64,000 bases of DNA from Pogona vitticeps. Its lineage: Eukaryota > Chordata > Lepidosauria > Squamata > Agamidae. The stretch's first letter is position 1. Each line of letters opens with the position of its first letter. Position numbers and translations under genes: made by a program. The notes under the pieces are model-generated. The model searched no databases and was not told the origin of the DNA. It saw nothing but the letters and a program-made list of their open reading frames with translations. Below are positions 58,205 through 64,000 of the stretch, piece after piece. The stretch lies in contig NC_135785.1 in the NCBI RefSeq assembly GCF_051106095.1, forward strand, positions 210,929,045 to 210,993,044, read 5' to 3'.

Positions 58205-58547
58205 TTTCTTTTGGCCCTCAATGACAAGTTCCCCTCTGCCTCACTGCAGGAGTTGGCAAATAGGGTTGCTCATTCTCAAGCATCATCAGTTCTGCCATCC
58301 TTTAAAAATCCATGTCAAACTAGTTCATTTTCCTAGTAAAATCTGAACTATCTCTCTTCTAAGTAATCCCCAGATTGGGGGCAGGGGGGGAGGAAAAGGA
58401 AGGAGAAAAGCAGCTAATACAACGAAGAAACAGGAAGGATTCAATGACACAGAAAGATTAGGTCCAGCACATTTAGAAAGTGACATTTTTTTCTTGGACA
58501 TTTAGAGACACAAAACATTTGAGTAGGTCGGTTCCAGTAATGTTGCA

Positions 58548-58735
58548 GAGAATGCCAGTGTGGTGTAGTGCATGGAGTGCTGAACTAGGACTCAGGAGAC
58601 CTCTGTTCAAATCCCCACATAGGGAAATCACAGGAGGCTGACAATAGTAAGCCACTCCTTGAACATCTCATGTGTCTTAAAAAAACCTATTAGGGTTGGA
58701 AATGACTTGATGACACACAGCAACGCAACGTTGCA
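58548..58735 (+). mobile_element. tRNA-derived SINE, plus strand
   Basis: GCCAGTGTGGTGTAGTGCAT (box A), 'ctctgttcaaatccccacat' (box B), 'gtaagccactccttgaacat' and the end 'ggaaatgacttgatgacaca'. It is the best kept head of this family in the window. Most of the middle is present. Confidence 0.78.
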
Positions 58736-59684
58736 AAAGATACTCGTTCGGTTAGTTGGCCATTCATTTCACCAAGTCTAATCCTTAGAAATTTTTGATA
58801 GAGTTCACATACAAGGAAGCAACAATTTTGCTCATAAACCAGTTTCTGCCTCTGTGTTTCTCTTTCTTCTACTGCAGTCCACTGTACTCAGCTGCAAAAG
58901 GAATGTGTTCACAATGTGCATGTTGCAAAATCCAAGGCCATCATTTAGGAGGGGGTAAATGTTCTATGCTTTCCCAGTACAGCAAAGGGTAAAGTGGAGA
59001 ATCACTGTCCTTGAGTTAAATGTGTTGCAGAATTTTTGTTAAATCCTTGTTCTATGCAGTAGAAGCACAGAGATTCACAGAGGAGAATAGCTACAACGTT
59101 CCAAGATAGCCAATTCCTTTCTCATTAACTGGCAATTACATTCTGAGACATCTGTAGGAGCAAGAATAAAAGTGTTTCATTACTTTTATTTGTGAACAGA
59201 TCACCATCAAATTAAAAAAGCAGACATTGCTTCCAACAGACAAAAGAGAGAGAAAGGAATGCTCAGCTGAGAGGTGGGTTCTCTTTGCAGTCAGAGGTGG
59301 GAAGGAATGATTGGTTAGTGCTGGATAGATTGACAGTCATCACAACCTAGAAAAATCCCTCCCACTCACTCAAACTGCACAGTTGTAAAAACTCCAACAA
59401 AAAGTTCACAATGATCAGGACAGGAATTAGTGTTACTCCACTATCACAAACATACTGCATTATACAGTATATTTGTGATAGTGCATCTTTAGTGCTAAAA
59501 TCTGTTAGTGTTCAAGAGCTGTGATTCAGACAGATTTCGGCAACTGGATGATCATACCTGCAAATGAATCCTGTGTTTACCTTCCAATGACCAATCACAA
59601 AACAAGAAAAAAGATAATTTATAAACTGTGTGATGTATGTGAAGAAGGGAAGAGATGAACTAAGTACAAGGGGATCATCTGAAA
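58736..59684. other. No gene seen
   Basis: Unique DNA with short frames only. Confidence 0.4.
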
Positions 59685-59850
59685 TTTTAGAAGAGGTAGC
59701 ATGTTGGTCTGTGCAAGCATATTGGGCAAAATCCAAAGGGGGGGGGGAAATAATAAAACATAAAAAAATCAAAAATTTGTGGCACGTTATAGACGGTTAC
59801 ATTTTAATGTGAGCTTTCATGGACAAGTACACTTCTTCAGATATATGAGG
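59685..59850 (+). mobile_element. Amniote dispersed repeat ('gctttcatggac' type)
   Basis: 'tagcatgttggtctgtgcaa', 'tttgtggcacgttatagacg' and 'gtgagctttcatggacaagt' followed by 'acacttcttcagatatatga' match a widespread amniote repeat (tagtctgtgt...ttgtggcaccttaaagac...gagctttcgtggac...acttcttcagat). I have not assigned its class. Confidence 0.55.
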
Positions 59851-60778
59851 TAAAATAAAGAGTTCACATAGTAAAACATTGGTGCCCGGCTTTAAAATGC
59901 AATGGTGTGTAGTTGCATTTCACATGTGCAATAATTTATTACCTATGCTTGGTGTTCAGATCTTTTGAAGTCTGGTTTTGTATACCTTTCCATAAGAAAC
60001 AGATAACAGAAAACAAGAGAAAAAAAGTGAGGATGAGAAGGGGGTTGTGGTCATCAGTAACATGCTTAAAAGAGACAGCAGAGGAACAATGTGTGTTAAT
60101 ATAAAGAATATTAACAGTATTTGCATTTGAGCCTTGTACTGGAAGAAGAGTCTGGTAGTTGTAAAAGAAAATAAAAGTAGATGATAGTATAATTATTACA
60201 TTTGGTAATGACTTAAGAAACCCTGACCTATCCATTTATCTGGTTGACCATCATATGCATAAATTTTGTCTCAGTGCTTTCCCTCTCTACCAGAGAGAAA
60301 CAAACCAGGAAGAGCACACCTGAGCAGATGTTCTTGAGTTCCCCTAGGATATGGATGTCTCTGCTGCTTCTTGGAAAACTAGCTTAGATTTTGAAGAAAT
60401 ATTTCCATTATTGAAAGTGTTCCTTCCATTCTCAGAAGATCCTCCAATTCTGCAGAAGTTTGCATAGGAAGAAGCATGAAGAAGAGATAATGTTCACCAA
60501 ATCCCCCCTGCAGAATTCAGCACAACCTCCCATCCTATTTCAAAGGTTTGCAACCATATATAGCAGAATTTTAGTTGTTGCGGGAGAAGTTCTTAACTTT
60601 AGTTTCCTTAACTTCATATGTTTGAGTATTTGGATGTTGTAAGCTACTTTATCATGCTTTTAAACAGAAGTAATGAAACAGCTAAACATAGAAAGGTATA
60701 ATGCTTTTCAGACCTAGCTTTTTATGCCTAGCTGTAACAAATATATACACATATCTGAAACAAATGCAAAAATATACA
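59851..60778. other. No gene seen
   Basis: Unique AT-rich DNA with short frames only. Confidence 0.4.
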
Positions 60779-60779
60779 C

Positions 60780-61537
60780 ACGGTTTCCCATTGAAATGCA
60801 TTGAAAATCGGATAATCCGTTCCAATAGGAACGAATTGCCATCCTCAAGCGAAAATCGCCATAGGAAACATCGCTAAGCGAAACGCGGTTCCCCAATTGA
60901 AATGCATTGAAACCTATTCAATGCATCTCAATGGGAGGGGGGGAATACAGTACAACAATAAATTAAAAAAGAGTCAGAACATAGTCAAATTTGGTTAACA
61001 AAGGGTTTATTAAGTGCACTTTATGATTTCAAACATTTTAAACAGTACAGTGGGGTCTTGACTTGAGAACTTAATCCGTATTGGAAGACATTTCTCAAGT
61101 CAAAAAGTCTGTAAGTCAAGTCTCCATTGACCTACAGTGCATTGAAAACCAATTAATCCCGTAACAGGCCGTTTTTGTTCCATTTTGGTTTTTTTCTGGT
61201 CTGTAAGTCAAATCTCAGTCTGCAAGGCAAACCTAAATTTTGCGGCCAGAGAAGTCTGTAACTCAAAAAGTCTGTAAGTCAAGGGTCCACTGTAAACTCT
61301 AACTTTATAAATAACAGGAAAACATTTTAAAAACAGCAAACATGAGGCTGTTTAAACCATCACTAAGTGAAACAGGGGACCCAAAATTTAATCGCTATGC
61401 GAAGTATGGTCCCAACCATCACTAAGCGAAAATCGCCCATAGGGACCATCGTTAAACAAAGCGCAAAAACACTCCGGAAAAGTCATCGCTAAGCGATTTC
61501 GTCGTTAAACGGAGCAATCGCTAAGCGAGGCACCACT
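60780..61537 (+). mobile_element. Tigger-like element ('cgctaagcgag' family) hosting another
   Basis: The right end 'gcaatcgctaagcgaggcac' followed by 'cact' is the terminus of the 15553/17769 family. The left half has 'aatgcattgaaaatcggata' and 'catcgctaagcgaaac', also of that family. The left terminus itself is not clear. It is interrupted by the second Tigger-like element at 61048-61292. Confidence 0.65.
61048..61292 (+). mobile_element. Tigger-like MITE nested in another
   Basis: CAGTGGGGTCTTGACTTGAG at the left and GTAAGTCAAGGGTCCACTG at the right are inverted repeats flanked by TA on both sides. At 245 bp it is a short relative of the 5365-5880 copy. It interrupts the older element around it. 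Confidence 0.78.
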
Positions 61538-61571
61538 TTTATATAAATATTTAATAATATATATATTTAAT

Positions 61572-61700
<129 letters not shown>

Positions 61701-61872
61701 TATTAAAACATTTCCATATTTAGAAAAAGGAGTCAGTTGGCTTAAAAGGCCTTTTTATGAGATCTTACAACAGAAAACAGGAACTTGGCTCAGACTCTGT
61801 AACTGTTTGTTTATACCTTCCAACAAATACTCCAAAATGCCCTGGAAGGCCATTCACGTGGTATTTGGGTAC

Positions 61873-61914
<42 letters not shown>
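61873..61914 (+). repeat. (AC)n-(AG)n microsatellite
   Basis: About seven AC units followed by about 14 GA units. Confidence 0.95.
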
Positions 61915-61918
<4 letters not shown>

Positions 61919-61919
61919 T

Positions 61920-63000
61920 GAACAGTCATGTTTAGGATAGTGCTGCCACCTACTGCTTGTCTCTAGTACAGCATAGGTATCAGCAATAGTAAGATTCCAT
62001 CACACTCTTGGAAGTGGCACCTTTGCATTAATACATTTTATTATTGCTTCATGAGAGTGCAGCAGTGATCTTGTGCTGGCAGAAGAAATCAACAGTCTAT
62101 AAATCAATTCTAAAAATTGGGACATCCCAAACATAAAAGTATAACTTTTAAACCAGGCTTCAGATCAGCACTAAATTCAGCATAGATGTAGCAGACAAAC
62201 TGCCCTTGCTCTATGCCCAATTTAGGGTGGGGGTGGGGCTTGGGCAAAGGGTTTTTGAGTTGTGATTTTTAAAAAGTAAAACTATTTTATGACCTTAAAT
62301 GTCACTACATTTAAAATACCTCATATAAACTGAAAAGACAAATCTTGCTTATCTTGAAAGACAGTGGCTGGCCCCATCCATTCTTTAAAACTGGAAACAA
62401 TCCAGGCTCTGGGACTGAAATATAGGTTCTCAAAAAAGACCTTTCAAAAGAGAGAAACACTGATTTCTTATCACACTGAGCATATGTAGTACAGGATAAC
62501 CAGCAAGCATTTTGCAAACTAGATACACTGTTGCAGCTTTGCTGCAAAATGTAGTGTCCGCATTGCCAGCAGGAAAAAGCATGCCAAGTTTACATAGCAA
62601 AGTATGCCAAGTTTACATAGCAAAGAGTAGCCTAAATGTTGATAACAAAAATGGCAGCAGTCAAGATTATCTATAGAATATTCTTTTCTGCTCACTACCA
62701 TTCACACTTGTTGAAAAACAGCCCTGACAATTGCTTTGTGTTTGGGTGAAAAGTGGTTAACTGATGAAAAAAGGAGTCAATTTCTAGGATTTTGTCACTT
62801 TGTGAATGGTAGTGAGCAGAAGAGGGTATCCTGTGGAGTGTAAAGCTTGGGATGTTATATAAGGCTTGGCATCTTTTTTATTATGCAGCTTGTTATACAG
62901 CAATATTAAGCCATTTCTTGGCTTCTTGAATTGTGATACAGAAGCATAATACCCCACATTCATAAACCAGAGGTTGATAGAAGAATTGAGTAATAACAGT
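61920..63000. other. No gene seen
   Basis: Unique AT-rich DNA. A 22-base unit (AGTATGCCAAGTTTACATAGCA-like) is repeated in tandem near 62580-62624. Confidence 0.4.
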
Positions 63001-63001
63001 T

Positions 63002-63120
63002 GTGTGCTCTCAAATTGATTCCAACTTTTTGTGATTCTTTCCAGTGTTCCTAGATATTCATCACTCAGAAGTGGTTTACCAGTCCCTTCTTCTGGATGCA
63101 CTGTGGGACCTGATTTATCA
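63002..63120 (-). mobile_element. SINE tail fragment, minus strand
   Basis: 'tgtgctctcaaattgattcc', 'aactttttgtgattctttcc' and 'actcagaagtggtttaccag' match the tail half of the lizard SINE also seen at 52138-52320. Confidence 0.5.
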
Positions 63121-64000
63121 TCCTTTTTCATTCTATGGTTTCAAGAAAATGTGACAAGGAATGTTTATTCAGAAGGGAATAAAGCAAGCTAGACCACCCC
63201 TTTCTCAGTCAGCCAGGTCCCATTGCTCTTTCAGAGCTTAATAGCTTTCACAGCAGCTTTCCAAGATTTTGATGCTGATGATTTCCTTACTTGATTAATC
63301 TTTGCAGACATCTAGCTATCTATCTATATATAAAACACCCAGTTTTCTAAAGCGAATGGATCACCTGACGTCAAGTTGACTGAAACCCACAATGACAAGC
63401 TGCAGCGGGAGTTCAGGCAGAGAGAGGAAAGAGAAAATGCTACTCATAGGAAGTGTCTGTAAGGCTTCGCTGAGAAGTGGGAGCTGATCTCCATAGTGAT
63501 TCCATTTCCTACCCTACAGCCACTACAGGCCATGAAGAGACACTTCACTGAGGATCCTATTTAAGTGGACACTTTTATTTAGTGGGCAAAAGAGAGAGAG
63601 GGAGAGAGGGATTGGGAGAGGAAGAGTTGAGCCTCTGCCACGAAGCCTGAAGCATCACTGACAAACCGCTTTATCAATGCTGCACTCAGAAATCAGGCAC
63701 TAACATTGTCCGAGTGATTTGCCAGCCTTCTGGCATATGTTTGTGTAACCCCAAATATAGCTGTATAAGTAACACAATATGTGCTGTTTGCTGTGTCTCT
63801 CTAGGCTTCTCTGCATCGTCCAGAGCTCCCATTTGTTCATGTTCTGGCCTGTTGCAGAGCCTACATGGACAGAGCAATCTGTTCCTCTTCGGCCTGTTAC
63901 TTTCATGAGATTAAAGTGAGGACAGAGAGTTAGCATGCTTCCTTCCTTCAGAATCTAGATTGAAGAGGGCTAGAGATGAAACCAAACTGGGACACTGAGA
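63121..64000. other. No gene seen
   Basis: Unique DNA to the window end. A short GA-rich run lies at 63590-63625. Near 63310 'atctatctatatataaaaca' resembles the start of some Helitrons, but no Helitron 3' end was found. Confidence 0.4.

Noticed and set aside
63300-63360. Possible Helitron start (TCTATCTATATATAAAAC)
   Set aside because: No 3' hairpin with a CTRR end and no Rep/helicase text nearby.

Overview
The window looks like nuclear DNA of a squamate reptile, most likely a lizard. It is AT-rich and holds BovB/RTE-type LINE pieces, CR1-like LINE 3' ends, several tRNA-derived SINE families, many short Tigger-like and palindromic DNA transposons, and a Gmr1-like Ty3/Gypsy LTR element with a SCAN-like Gag. 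Nothing here is bacterial or viral in layout. The only host coding sequence I can support is one short first exon. Most of the remainder is intron or intergenic DNA loaded with repeats.

Layout. 1-20.7 kb: repeat-rich, with an RTE piece (1-640), a Tigger-like element split by a BovB copy (1.57-3.86 kb), further Tigger-like elements (4.2-4.5, 5.37-5.88, 15.55-15.91 and 17.77-19.40 kb), two copies of one LINE 3' region (7.0 and 16.9 kb), a MITE holding a SINE (11.8-12.2 kb) and assorted SINEs and LINE tails. The 17.77-19.40 kb element contains a very GC-rich array of alternating near-perfect palindromes with a period of about 249 bp. 20.8-22.6 kb: a CpG island whose minus strand carries a signal-peptide first exon (21988 to 21931) ending at a good splice donor. 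If that exon is real, the lower-coordinate side of the window is probably its first intron and the higher-coordinate side its upstream region. 24.4-32.2 kb: the LTR element (25220-31420) with an apparently identical copy of an 821-bp flank on each side. 32.2-64 kb: mostly unique AT-rich DNA with scattered SINEs, LINE tails, MITEs and long microsatellites, including nested Tigger-like elements near 61 kb.

The two most notable points are linked. The LTR element looks whole and very young. It belongs to the unusual Ty3/Gypsy group whose integrase lies upstream of reverse transcriptase, and its capsid resembles the SCAN domain of vertebrate zinc-finger proteins. Its right LTR runs straight into a second copy of the left flank, and that copy continues into what looks like the empty, pre-insertion site. 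This is what an occupied and an empty haplotype joined end to end would look like, whether by an assembly error or by a real unequal exchange.

All calls were made by reading the sequence and from memory of repeat families. No database search was run, so family names for the older repeats are provisional.
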